A stretch of DNA of 64,000 nt from an uncultured Opitutia bacterium (GTDB lineage Bacteria > Verrucomicrobiota > Verrucomicrobiia > Opitutales > Coraliomargaritaceae), in the NCBI GenBank assembly GCA_937136395.1, contig CAKZOI010000072.1, positions 91,330-155,329 of the forward strand. Direction: 5' to 3'. This document shows, piece after piece, positions 1-8,374 of this stretch. How positions within the stretch are numbered: position 1 is the first letter of the stretch; every line of letters begins with the position of its first letter. Under the pieces are notes generated by a model, which saw only the letters and a program-made list of their open reading frames with translations, had not been told where the DNA came from and searched no databases. The translations under genes were made by a program, and so were the position numbers.

Positions 1-917
1 CCACCAACTCTCAGCTAGAAACAGGTATCGGATCGCCTTTCCTCGTATGCTCTACAGGTCGGATCGGACGGGTCTTGCCGATGGGCAAAATTAAAGCTGG
101 CATCGCTGCAGCCGCACAAAGGCTAAACGAAAGCGAAGAGCAATCACTCAACGCCGCCGATGCCATACTGACTTCTGACACGCGCCGAAAGGTCGCAACA
201 GCACAATTTGTCTTCAATGGTAAAACGATTACTGTCGCCGGTATGGCGAAGGGGGCTGGCATGATCGAGCCGAACATGGCGACGATGCTTGCCTTTCTTA
301 CCACGGATCTCGAAGTCGAAAGCAGCACTCTGAAAGACACACTCGTTCGAGCCTGCAACAAAACGTTCAACCGTATTTCCATCGACGGCGATATGAGCAC
401 GAACGACACCGTGTTACTACTTGCCAATGGCAAATCTGGCCTTGTCCCCAATGATCATCCAGAGCTACTGCATGCATTCCGTGAAGCAGTCTTTATGGTC
501 TGCGATACTTTGGCAGAAAAAATTGTAGGTGATGGAGAAAAGGTCACCAAACTCGTCGAGCTCGTCGTCGAAGGCTGTAAAACAGATAAAGATGCCGAGA
601 AAATCGCGCGCTCTGTTGGCAACTCGCTCTTGGTTAAAACTTCATGGTATGGCTCCGATCCAAATTGGGGACGCCTCGCCGATGCTGCTGGCTACGCACG
701 CGTGGGACTCAAAGAGGAATGCTTCGATATCCACTATGACGAAGTCCCTGCACTCATCAAAGGTAAGCCGCAAGACAGCAAACTCTCCGAATGGAAGACC
801 ATCGTTTCTAAGAAGCGCTTCCGCATCACACTCAATTTAAATCAAGGCGATGGCAACTTCCGCCTCCTCACCTCGGACCTCAGCGAAGCCTACGTAGATT
901 TCAATAAGTCCGAGTAA
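1..917 (+). CDS. argJ: Glutamate N-acetyltransferase / ornithine acetyltransferase ArgJ, 5'-truncated by window edge
   Basis: ArgJ moves the acetyl group from N-acetylornithine to glutamate and so starts and closes the cyclic arginine pathway. The frame is open from position 3 and reads STGRIGRVLPMGKI before any ATG, so the gene begins left of the window and the ATG at 75 is internal. The self-cleavage site of the family is visible (EPNMATMLAF), with the Thr that becomes the nucleophile of the beta chain at 282-284. The typical SDPNWGRLADAAGYA segment follows near 655-700, and the C-terminus ends normally at a TAA. It is the first of four consecutive arginine genes (argJ-argB-argD-argF), so co-transcription is likely. 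Confidence 0.96.
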   Translation, partial: TNSQLETGIGSPFLVCSTGRIGRVLPMGKIKAGIAAAAQRLNESEEQSLNAADAILTSDTRRKVATAQFVFNGKTITVAGMAKGAGMIEPNMATMLAFLTTDLEVESSTLKDTLVRACNKTFNRISIDGDMSTNDTVLLLANGKSGLVPNDHPELLHAFREAVFMVCDTLAEKIVGDGEKVTKLVELVVEGCKTDKDAEKIARSVGNSLLVKTSWYGSDPNWGRLADAAGYARVGLKEECFDIHYDEVPALIKGKPQDSKLSEWKTIVSKKRFRITLNLNQGDGNFRLLTSDLSEAYVDFNKSE

Positions 918-922
918 GCCCA

Positions 923-970
923 TTTCAGCCTCTCAACTTTTCAAAATTTCAGCGTTTCAGCGTTTTCATA
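923..970 (+). repeat. Tandem octamer array upstream of argB
   Basis: Six consecutive 8-mers with consensus TTTCARCN fill the argJ-argB gap (units start at 923, 931, 939, 947, 955, 963); the fourth and fifth are identical TTTCAGCG. The array ends two bases before the argB ATG and no Shine-Dalgarno sequence is present. It resembles the heptamer arrays before argD, argF, leuD, typA and der in placement but has a different unit length. Confidence 0.75.
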
Positions 971-972
971 CA

Positions 973-1863
973 ATGACCAACATCGACCACCTCGACGTCA
1001 CCACCAAAGCAGCCGTGCTGCTCGAAGCATTGCCTTATATTCAACGCTTTCGTGACGCCATATTTGTCGTCAAATACGGCGGCGCATTCATGGACGATGC
1101 TGACCCATCTGTGCGCACGCGAGTCGCGACCGACATTGCATTTCTACATGCGGCTGGTATCAAAGTTGTCGTCGTGCATGGTGGCGGCAAGGCGATCACA
1201 CGCGCCCTCGCCGAGTCTAACGTCGAAACACGTTTTGAGCATGGTCTACGTGTAACGGATGCCGAATCTGTAAAAGTCGTTGACCACACACTCAATAAAA
1301 TAGTCAACCAAGACATCTGCGAAATTCTTCAACACAAGAACGCACGGCCAATTTCCATTCCCGGGAATAATATCCTCGTGTGCGATAAGAAGCAGGTCGT
1401 CGTCGATGACGAGGAGCTCGATCTCGGTTTCGTCGGTGAAATACATACAGTCAAAACCAAGATCATTAAAAAGGCACTCAACGATGGCTACATTCCAATT
1501 ATATCGCCCATCGCCTGTGATGATAACGGACAAATCTATAACACCAATGCCGATGCTGCTGCAGGTCGCGTAGCTTCCGCACTGCGCGCACGACGCCTTG
1601 TTTACCTTTGTGACGTTCCGGGTTTAATGAAAGACATCAACGACCCAGAGTCGCTGATGTCCTCACTCAAGACTCAAGACGTCGCCAGTCTCGTCGCTGA
1701 TGGCACCATCAGTAAGGGGATGATTCCAAAGACCGACAGCGCTGTGAAAGCGCTACAGAACGGAGTGCATCGCGTGCACTTTATCGACGGTGAGCAACCA
1801 CACAGTCTACTCCTTGAAATCTTCACCGACAAAGGCGTCGGCACCGAAATCCATAACGCCTAA
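973..1863 (+). CDS. argB: Acetylglutamate kinase ArgB
   Basis: ArgB phosphorylates N-acetylglutamate with ATP, the second step of arginine synthesis, in the cytoplasm. The 296-residue product has the amino acid kinase fold signatures: the N-terminal VVKYGGAFM lysine/glycine loop (about residues 32-41), the VVVHGGGKAI substrate loop (about 66-75), and the C-terminal GTISKGMIPKTDSAVKAL region that binds nucleotide. The length is normal. An N-terminal helix (about 20 residues before the kinase core) is present as in the arginine-feedback-inhibited hexameric forms, so feedback control by arginine is plausible but inferred. It lies 55 bases after argJ, and the spacer is the octamer array. Confidence 0.97.
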   Translation: MTNIDHLDVTTKAAVLLEALPYIQRFRDAIFVVKYGGAFMDDADPSVRTRVATDIAFLHAAGIKVVVVHGGGKAITRALAESNVETRFEHGLRVTDAESVKVVDHTLNKIVNQDICEILQHKNARPISIPGNNILVCDKKQVVVDDEELDLGFVGEIHTVKTKIIKKALNDGYIPIISPIACDDNGQIYNTNADAAAGRVASALRARRLVYLCDVPGLMKDINDPESLMSSLKTQDVASLVADGTISKGMIPKTDSAVKALQNGVHRVHFIDGEQPHSLLLEIFTDKGVGTEIHNA

Positions 1864-1899
1864 AATCTCTGATTTTAATACGTAATCTTTAATAAATAA

Positions 1900-1917
1900 T
1901 GACTAAATCATTAGTCA
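1900..1917. other. Perfect 7-bp inverted repeat upstream of argD
   Basis: TGACTAA at 1900-1906 is mirrored by TTAGTCA at 1911-1917 across a 4-base spacer in the argB-argD gap. No T-run follows, so it is not a typical terminator. An operator or a chance palindrome are both possible. Confidence 0.35.
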
Positions 1918-1931
1918 CCAAACATACCATT

Positions 1932-1959
1932 TAGCCATCAGCTATTAGCCATTAACCAT
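1932..1959 (+). repeat. Tandem heptamer array (TAGCCAT type) upstream of argD
   Basis: Four contiguous heptamers with consensus TARCCAT/CAGCTAT start at 1932, 1939, 1946 and 1953; units one and three are identical TAGCCAT. The array ends 8 bases before the argD ATG, where a Shine-Dalgarno sequence would be expected but is absent. Confidence 0.7.
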
Positions 1960-1967
1960 TCAAGATA

Positions 1968-3155
1968 ATGGAACATTATAAGACTCTCATGAAAAACTAC
2001 GGTCCGCCCGCGTTCAACGCAGTGCGGGGGGAAGGCGTGTATCTCTATGACGAGTCTGGTAAGCGCTATTTGGATTTCGGCAGCGGGATCGCAGTGACCT
2101 CTGTTGGCCACTCACATCCAAAGTGGGTGCAAGCCGTGCAGGACCAAGCAGCAACCCTCACTCATTGCAGTAACCTTTACGGCATCCCTGATCAACAAAA
2201 GCTAGCAGATCGGCTTGTTGCACAAGCGGGCCCAGGTCGGGTGCTCTTTTGTAATAGTGGCGCTGAAGCCAACGAAGCGCTGATCAAACTCGCTCGGCTA
2301 CATGGTAAACACATCACTGGAGAAGAAGCTAAACGCTACACAGTAGTCGCGGCAAATAATGCGTTCCATGGTCGAACTTTTGGCGGGATGGGCGCAACAC
2401 CGCAGGAAAAGATTCAAGGCGGCTTTCGTCCCATGCTTGAAGGCTTCAAGTTCGGCGAGCTCAACAACATCGAAAGCTTCGATAAGCTTGTCGACGAAAC
2501 GGTTGCAGCTGTATTCATCGAAACAATACAAGGTGAAGGCGGATTGATTCCTGCCGAAGATAGCTTCTTACAAGAACTACGGGCACTCTGCACCGAGCGA
2601 AACGCCATGCTCATTCTCGACGAGGTCCAATGCGGCATCGGACGGAGCGGACATTTTTTCGCCTTTGAAAAGAGCGGCGTCAAACCAGATGCCATTGGTA
2701 TGGCCAAAGGATTAGGTGGCGGGTTCCCTATCGGCGCAATTTGGGTATCCGAACCTTATGCAGAACTTTTTCAGCCAGGCTCACACGGCACCACCTTTGG
2801 CGGCAGTCCTCTCGCGTCTGCAGCAGCCAACGCGGCGCTTGATATTATCGACGACGAACAACTCATCGAGAATGTTGCCGTCAACAGCGTGCGTTGGCAT
2901 AAAGCTCTCCAAGCTTTAGTCGAAAAATATCCAGATCAGATTCTGGGCATGCGGGGTGCTGGTTACATGGTCGGCCTCGTCCTCAAACCTGAAGGTCATA
3001 ACCTTAAAATCACCGCCGCCGCTCGAGAAAAACAGTTACTCCTTGTCCCTGCTGGACAAAACGTCATCCGCCTACTCCCCGCACTCACAGCCAACTTGAA
3101 AGAACTCGCCGAAAGCGTCCGTATACTCGACGAAGTCTTCACCGAGTTAAACTAA
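1968..3155 (+). CDS. argD: Acetylornithine aminotransferase ArgD
   Basis: ArgD is a class III PLP aminotransferase that converts N-acetylglutamate semialdehyde to N-acetylornithine. The 395-residue protein shows FCNSGAEANEALIKLAR (about residues 96-112), FHGRTFGGMGAT, the PLP-contacting LILDEVQCGIGRSG (about 215-228) and the Schiff-base lysine in AMAKGLGGGFPIGAIW (about 245). Length is normal. It follows argB by 104 bases and its stop codon TAA is the first triplet of the heptamer array before argF. Broader specificity (succinyl-diaminopimelate) is known in the family and cannot be excluded. Confidence 0.96.
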   Translation: MEHYKTLMKNYGPPAFNAVRGEGVYLYDESGKRYLDFGSGIAVTSVGHSHPKWVQAVQDQAATLTHCSNLYGIPDQQKLADRLVAQAGPGRVLFCNSGAEANEALIKLARLHGKHITGEEAKRYTVVAANNAFHGRTFGGMGATPQEKIQGGFRPMLEGFKFGELNNIESFDKLVDETVAAVFIETIQGEGGLIPAEDSFLQELRALCTERNAMLILDEVQCGIGRSGHFFAFEKSGVKPDAIGMAKGLGGGFPIGAIWVSEPYAELFQPGSHGTTFGGSPLASAAANAALDIIDDEQLIENVAVNSVRWHKALQALVEKYPDQILGMRGAGYMVGLVLKPEGHNLKITAAAREKQLLLVPAGQNVIRLLPALTANLKELAESVRILDEVFTELN

Positions 3156-3180
3156 CTTCTATTTTCTTACTTCTAACTAC
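3153..3180 (+). repeat. Tandem heptamer array (TAACTTC type) upstream of argF
   Basis: Four contiguous degenerate heptamers (consensus TAACTTC) start at 3153, 3160, 3167 and 3174. The first unit begins on the TAA stop codon of argD, and the array ends 8 bases before the argF ATG. No Shine-Dalgarno sequence is visible. Confidence 0.7.
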
Positions 3181-3188
3181 AATTTAGA

Positions 3189-4133
3189 ATGCACCATTTT
3201 TTACAAGTTACCGACTTCACGCTCGAACAAGCGCAAGAAGTTTTCTCCCTCGCAAAAAGCTTCAAAGACAAGCGCCTCAATAGTCCACAACCATTGAATA
3301 TGCAGTCTTGGGGTCTACTCTTCTACAAGAGTAGCACGAGGACACGTGTCTCCTTTGAGGTCGGCGTCAACGAACTCGGCGGCTTCCCTGTTGTGCTCAA
3401 TTCGCAACAAACGCAAATCGGTCGTGGCGAAAGCATCGAAGACAGCTCTAAGGTCCTATCACGCTATCTACATGGCCTCGTTATTCGTGCCTATGAGCAC
3501 GAAACCGTCACGGAATTTGCCAAGCATGCGACCATGCCCATCATCAATGGCCTAACTGACTTCAACCACCCGTGCCAATTAATGGCCGATCTCTTTACCC
3601 TGCTTGAGCGTTACTCACCTGAAGACGTGGACATTCAATCACTCAAGGGTAAGAAAGTGGCCTTTCTCGGGGATAGCGCCTGTAATATGGCAAACTCTTG
3701 GATTCTCAGCGCAGCCATGTTTGGCATGGAGATCGTCGTTTCTGGACCCAAAGGCTACGAGCCTAAACCAGTCGTAACTGAAGCGCTCAATGCTGCTGGT
3801 CTACCAGTAAACTTCACCTATACCGACGATCCAAAAGCCGCCTGTAAGGGTGCTGATTGCATCTACACCGACGTGTGGGTCTCGATGGGGGATGAAGCCG
3901 AAGCTGAGCAACGCCTCAATGAAATGGCACCCTATCAGGTCAACACCGAGCTTCTCGCACTCGCCAATCCAGACGCCTATTTCATGCACTGCCTGCCTGC
4001 CCACGCCGGTGAAGAAGTCAGCCAAGAAGTCTTAGATAGCCCAAAGAGCATCATTTTCGACGAAGCAGAAAATCGCCTCCATGCTCAAAAGGCAATCATG
4101 GCGAAGCTAGTGGAATTGAATCAATCGGTATAA
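3189..4133 (+). CDS. argF: Ornithine carbamoyltransferase ArgF
   Basis: ArgF makes citrulline from ornithine and carbamoyl phosphate. The 314-residue product carries the carbamoyl phosphate site STRTRVSFEVG (about residues 49-59; the family's SxRT), the FNHPCQLMADL segment (about 125-135) and the C-terminal MHCLPAHAGEEV (family HCLPA), which hold the catalytic Cys. Length is normal for the anabolic enzyme. It is the last gene of the arginine cluster seen here; argC, argG and argH are not in the window. Confidence 0.97.
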   Translation: MHHFLQVTDFTLEQAQEVFSLAKSFKDKRLNSPQPLNMQSWGLLFYKSSTRTRVSFEVGVNELGGFPVVLNSQQTQIGRGESIEDSSKVLSRYLHGLVIRAYEHETVTEFAKHATMPIINGLTDFNHPCQLMADLFTLLERYSPEDVDIQSLKGKKVAFLGDSACNMANSWILSAAMFGMEIVVSGPKGYEPKPVVTEALNAAGLPVNFTYTDDPKAACKGADCIYTDVWVSMGDEAEAEQRLNEMAPYQVNTELLALANPDAYFMHCLPAHAGEEVSQEVLDSPKSIIFDEAENRLHAQKAIMAKLVELNQSV

Positions 4134-4229
4134 GCGTTCCTTAAAAACACTGAGCTTCGTCGATAAACTCAGCTTGCTCGCTCGCCTTTTCATCGAAAAT
4201 GGCGCATAGTAGTTAACGAAAGGGTTACT

Positions 4230-4727
4230 ATGTTGCAGAAGGAATTACGTATCTCATGTTACGAGCTTTTGGATGATGGCTCAAAGCGGCTAGGGCTTCC
4301 AGTTGGAATCGTCAGCCACGTTTACAACAACCTGTATCAAGTAGTCGCAATCAACCTTCGACAGGGTAATTTGATCCCTGGAGCCACATTTCCAGTCGAT
4401 CAAACCTACTGCCGTGATGTCGTCGAAAAGGACAAAACTGTCGCGATTACAGAAATTGATGGCGTGCATGGGCTACAACGGCACCCGCTATACGTCAGCA
4501 TGCCGCTCGAAGCATATATCGGAGCTCCGATCCACCATAGAGGTGCCGTCTGGGGCACAATCAACTTTAGTTCGCCGAAATTTCGCAATGCTTTTTCCAA
4601 AGACGAAATCAGACAGGTCGAAAGTTACGCCCAAGCAATCGGCAAACAACTCGATGAAATCGATGCACTGCCTAGAGGTGCTGAACACCGAACCCATGTA
4701 GCTAGTCGTGCTCCGTTTGAGCACTGA
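4230..4727 (+). CDS. GAF-domain protein
   Basis: A 165-residue protein that is essentially one GAF domain (about residues 15-145): it has the run from LGLPVGIVSHVYNNLYQV through FPVDQTYCRDVVEKDKTVAI to YIGAPIHHRGAVWGTINFSS typical of the GAF core, and no attached output domain. GAF domains bind small molecules or act as dimerisation modules; the ligand cannot be read from the sequence. A purine-rich GAAAGGG lies about 9 bases before the ATG, unlike the genes just upstream. It lies 96 bases after argF on the same strand and converges with cimA, so it could be the last gene of that transcript or separate. Confidence 0.75.
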   Translation: MLQKELRISCYELLDDGSKRLGLPVGIVSHVYNNLYQVVAINLRQGNLIPGATFPVDQTYCRDVVEKDKTVAITEIDGVHGLQRHPLYVSMPLEAYIGAPIHHRGAVWGTINFSSPKFRNAFSKDEIRQVESYAQAIGKQLDEIDALPRGAEHRTHVASRAPFEH

Positions 4728-4779
4728 TGCTATCAGCTGACTTTTAATTCGCCCTGCAGCGTTTTCACAAGTGAATCCC

Positions 4780-6357
4780 CTACTTCTCGGAATCGAGGAG
4801 GATCTTATACTCCACCGAATCCACCAGTGCTTCCCATGTAGCTTCGATGATATTGTCGCTCGCGCCCACCGTGCCCCAGATCTCGTTGCCGTCAGTGGAC
4901 TCGATCTGCACGCGGATGATCGCGTCGGCACCGTGTTGGCTCTCTAAAATACGGACCTTATAATCGATCAACTCAACCGCCATGATCTCAGGAAAGACCG
5001 GCGAGATCGCTTTGCGTAGAGCATGATCCAATGCGCCCACAGGACCTGTAGCCTCAGCTACCGTGTGATGAATTTCGTCGCCAACCTTCACCTGAACCGT
5101 CGCTTCTGAAACGGTTCGCTTCAAAGCAGTTTGATGTCCCACCATGACACGGTAACCGATCAACTCAAAGTCGTCTTTCTTACCCTTTAGGAAGCGATTC
5201 AACAATAATTTAAACGAAGCATCTGCGGCTTCATAACCGTAGCCCTTGAACTCGAGTTCCTTGAGCTCGGCGAGGAAGTCCTTCAGCTCAGGTGAACGCG
5301 CGTCCAAATCGACACCGATCTCCTTGGCTTTCATCATCACACTGCTGCGCCCGGACATATCGGAAACCAACACACGGGTGCGATTGCCAACGAGTTCTGG
5401 TTCGATATGCTCGTAGCTGTGCTTCACCTTTGCTGCGGCATCGGCATGCACCCCCCCCTTGTGCGCAAAGGACGCAGGCCCAACAAATGGAGCATTGTTG
5501 TCAGACGGGCGATTCGCCATCTCATCGACGAAAAGTGAGAGGTCACGAAGCTTGGTTAGGTTCTCACCACAATTCAGCACACGCTTCATTTTAAGAACCA
5601 AATTTGGAATGATCGTCGTTAAATTTGCGTTTCCATTGCGTTCACCGACACCGTTGATCGTGCCTTGAACCAAGGTGGCACCCGACTCGATACCGGCGAG
5701 CGAGACTGCAACACCCAAACCCGAATCGTTGTGACAATGTATGCCGATCGGTGTGTCTGGGAAATGCGCAACGACCTTGGAAACAATCTCGTTCATTTCA
5801 CTGACGAGTTTACCACCATTGGTATCACAGAGTGTAAGGTTAATCGCGCCGCCACGTTTCGCAGCTTCCAGAGTCTGCAAGGCATACTCTGGGTTGTCGC
5901 AATAACCGTCGAAAAAGTGTTCCGCATCGTAAATCACCTCGCGTCCGTTCTCGGTGAGAAAACGGACGGAGTCTTCGATCATCTTGAGGTTTTCCTCAGC
6001 AGTAGTGCGCAGAATCTCGGTCACATGCAAGAGCCACGTCTTGCCGAAAATGGTCACCACCGGGGTATTTGCATCCAACAGCAATTGCAATTGCGGATCC
6101 GCTTCCGCCTTGAGCTTCGCACGACGAGTGGAACCGAATGCTGCGATCTTGGCATGCTTGAGCTTCAGCTTTTGAGCCTCTTCAAAGAAAGCCATATCAC
6201 GAGGATTCGACCCAGGCCAGCCGCCTTCAATGTAATCGATACCAAATTGGTCGAGCTTTTCAGCAACGCGAAGTTTGCCTGCCACAGTAAATGAAACGCC
6301 TTCGCCTTGTGTGCCATCGCGAAGGGTTGTGTCGTAAATTTTAATAGGTGCTTGCAT
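4780..6357 (-). CDS. cimA: (R)-citramalate synthase CimA
   Basis: CimA condenses pyruvate with acetyl-CoA to citramalate, giving a threonine-independent route to 2-oxobutyrate and isoleucine. The 525-residue product starts IYDTTLRDGTQGEGVSFT (DRE-TIM metallolyase core, catalytic Arg and metal-binding Asp), has the metal ligands in GIHCHNDSGLGVA and the GVGERNGNANL loop, then a C-terminal LeuA-type regulatory domain from about residue 390. This long, Leptospira/Geobacter-like CimA form is distinguished from 2-isopropylmalate synthase by the TQGEGVSFT N-terminus. LeuCD (13.7-15.8 kb) would act on its product as well as on isopropylmalate. Isoleucine feedback through the C-terminal domain is known in the family and inferred here. 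Confidence 0.93.
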   Translation of the reverse strand: MQAPIKIYDTTLRDGTQGEGVSFTVAGKLRVAEKLDQFGIDYIEGGWPGSNPRDMAFFEEAQKLKLKHAKIAAFGSTRRAKLKAEADPQLQLLLDANTPVVTIFGKTWLLHVTEILRTTAEENLKMIEDSVRFLTENGREVIYDAEHFFDGYCDNPEYALQTLEAAKRGGAINLTLCDTNGGKLVSEMNEIVSKVVAHFPDTPIGIHCHNDSGLGVAVSLAGIESGATLVQGTINGVGERNGNANLTTIIPNLVLKMKRVLNCGENLTKLRDLSLFVDEMANRPSDNNAPFVGPASFAHKGGVHADAAAKVKHSYEHIEPELVGNRTRVLVSDMSGRSSVMMKAKEIGVDLDARSPELKDFLAELKELEFKGYGYEAADASFKLLLNRFLKGKKDDFELIGYRVMVGHQTALKRTVSEATVQVKVGDEIHHTVAEATGPVGALDHALRKAISPVFPEIMAVELIDYKVRILESQHGADAIIRVQIESTDGNEIWGTVGASDNIIEATWEALVDSVEYKILLDSEK

Positions 6358-6420
6358 CGATCAGAACAGATTGAGGAAAAACCGATGAAGAGAAAGGTTT
6401 GCACGTGAAGGGGCAAACTA

Positions 6421-6450
6421 AAAAAGGCCGCCCACCGCAGGGACAGCCTC
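6421..6450 (-). terminator. Rho-independent terminator after the GH13 pseudogene
   Basis: On the minus strand AGGCTG and CGGCCT arms (with a CCC/GGG inner stem) are followed directly by six T residues, 27 bases downstream of the GH13 stop codon. Confidence 0.6.
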
Positions 6451-6476
6451 TTCTGAAATTTGCGTCAACTGCGCAG

Positions 6477-7840
6477 CTATTTCGCTTCGAGCAATACGTA
6501 GCCCCAAGCTCCGAGTGTGAACTGTTCTTTGTGACTGAACAGAAGCTTTTGATCGCTTAATACGTCAATGTAACTGCCCGCTAAAGCAGGATCGTCGATC
6601 GTAAAGGTCGCTGCTCGCGGCGATAAATTCAGAATAGCTATAATTTTATCTCCATTCTTCTCACGGTGAAAGGCCCACACCTGCTCATCTGCACCCGTCT
6701 CAAAATAGACTAGATCACCACCATGCGCACCATTCCAGAGTGCTTGATTGCGCTGCTTCCACTTAAACAAGCGTGTCAAAGTCGCACGCTCTGGATGCGG
6801 CCTCCAGTCAATGAGATCTTTTTCGAAGAATAAAAGCATCTTATCCAGGCCCGCCTCTTCTCCATTATAAATGAGTGGCATGCCACGCGAAGCGAAGGTA
6901 TAGGCACGCAGGACGCCTGCTGCGGGCCCATAATCATCCGCGACAGTGCTGTGCCAGCTGTTTTCATCGTGGTTGCTCAGAAATTTCATACGGATCGCTT
7001 TGGGTGGATACTTCTCGTTTCGTTCGTATGCCTCGTAGTCGGCAAGGTCCTTGGCATTAATCTCTCCAGCAACAAGCTTCCGCATTTCACCCATTTGATG
7101 CCAAGCATAGGTCATTTCAAGGCTTCATCGTGAAACTCCGGCAATTGCCCCTCTGCTAGCATAATCACTTGGTCGACTTGGTTCAGTGCTCGACGAGCTT
7201 CATTCCAAAAATCAGTCGGCACTTCCTCGGCAACGTCACAGCGGTAGCCATCTACACCAAACTCCTTTACCCAATAGACCATCGCATCGATCATTGCCGC
7301 GCGCAGTCCTGATTGATCGTAATCAAGCGAAATGACATCTGTCCAATCAGCCACGGGTGGTATGAATTCACCAGCTTCGTTGGTCTCATAAAACTCTGGG
7401 TGAGTTTCTGTCCAGTGGTGGTCCCATGCGGTGTGGTTAGCGACCCAATCAAGAATCACATACATGCCGAGCTCATGTGCTCGATCTACAAACTCCCGAA
7501 AATCTTGCTTGTTACCAAACTCAGGGTTCACCGACTTGTAGTCTTTAATCGAATAATAACTGCCTAAACCACCCTTGCGATTCTTTACTCCGATTTCATG
7601 TATCGGCATCACCCATACAATATCGATACCCATCGCCTTAATTTGTGGCAAATACTCCGTGACTTCATCAAAGGTGCCCTCTTCTGAAAACTGACGCACG
7701 TTCACCTCATAGATGCCCGCATTTTTCAGTCAATCAGGATACATGCCATACGGTGCGCCATCACCGCGACATGCCAGTGCAGTCAGCAAGCAGAGCACGA
7801 TACTAAAGAACACCGTGCGCCATGTATGATACATTTTCAT
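6477..7840 (-). pseudogene. Broken alpha-amylase family (GH13) lipoprotein
   Basis: Read through its lesions this is an about 450-residue secreted GH13 enzyme. Translation from the ATG at 7840 gives a lipoprotein signal with lipobox LTALAC, then MYPD followed by TGA (7730-7732) exactly where the family has Trp (PDW.KNA.IYEVNVRQF). The frame continues in phase through DIVWVMPIHEIG, VILDWVANHT and GVDGYRCDVAEEVP (catalytic Asp) to EALK, then hits TGA at 7112; the rest (MTYAWHQMGEM, KFLSNHDENSW with the catalytic-site HD) is in another frame and is restored by adding one A to the AAA run at about 7114-7117. So there are one nonsense change (codon 37) and one single-base deletion. Two ORFs overlapping by ATGA remain, but neither would be an active enzyme on its own. 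A terminator follows. Confidence 0.88.
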
Positions 7841-7903
7841 ACCACTAGATATCAGCCACTCACATGATTATGACCAACCGAGCCCTAGTGGACAGTTGAA
7901 TAA

Positions 7904-8374
7904 TTGAATTGTAGTCATCACAGCCTCTGCTTTACATACAACATATATACATTCACCCCCATCTCTGTGCCCAACGAAAGTAAAGAACTCCCTGGCCTTC
8001 GCGCTGAACTCGATAAACTGGTATACTTTCACGACACTGATAAACTGCCAAGCGATGCCCCGCACGCGTTTATCTATTTCATTACAATCATTAATTTGTC
8101 GAACAGCACGGTCACCTTACGCGGGCGGCGCTGGGTGCTACGCGAAGTTGACGGGCATAGCCATGTGATCGAAGGTGAAGGCATCGTTGGCAAAGAGCCG
8201 ACGCTCGCTCCCGGCGAACGTTTCAGCTACAACAGTTACCACATGACACACTGCGACTGCATCGCAACAGGTTCATTTCATGGTATTGACACCTCAGGAT
8301 ATCCCATCCATCTCCGCATACCTGAAATAGAAATGAAGATTCCACCGAACACCCCCGACAGCTCCCACGCATGA
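7904..8374 (+). CDS. apaG: ApaG-domain protein
   Basis: A 156-residue protein whose core (about residues 40-150) is an ApaG/DUF525 fibronectin-like fold: GRRWVLREVDGHSHVIEGEG, IVGKEPTLAPGERFSYNSYH and the following beta strands are the family hallmarks. ApaG is linked to Co2+/Mg2+ homeostasis and Ap4A metabolism in enterobacteria; its biochemical role is unsettled. The start is uncertain: the ATG at 7904 adds a Cys/aromatic stretch not typical of the family, and a GTG at 7967 would give a product starting VPNESKELPG, closer to relatives. Its TGA stop overlaps the next ATG (ATGA at 8371-8374), which implies translational coupling with the beta-CASP protein. Confidence 0.88.
   Translation: MNCSHHSLCFTYNIYTFTPISVPNESKELPGLRAELDKLVYFHDTDKLPSDAPHAFIYFITIINLSNSTVTLRGRRWVLREVDGHSHVIEGEGIVGKEPTLAPGERFSYNSYHMTHCDCIATGSFHGIDTSGYPIHLRIPEIEMKIPPNTPDSSHA

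Noticed and set aside
4700..4727. GTGCTCCGT followed by GAGCAC at the end of the GAF gene, like the REP loop at 18.2 kb
   Set aside because: It lies in coding sequence, lacks the GAGGG foot and the six-base arms; treated as chance.
5665..6294. A 209-codon plus-strand open frame inside cimA
   Set aside because: Shadow of cimA on the other strand; no family-like segments and no start signal.
7730..7732. TGA at a conserved Trp of the GH13 gene read as recoded Trp
   Set aside because: Several intact genes here end at TGA (for example apaG and mcsA), and a second lesion exists in the same gene, so a changed genetic code or selective readthrough is unlikely.
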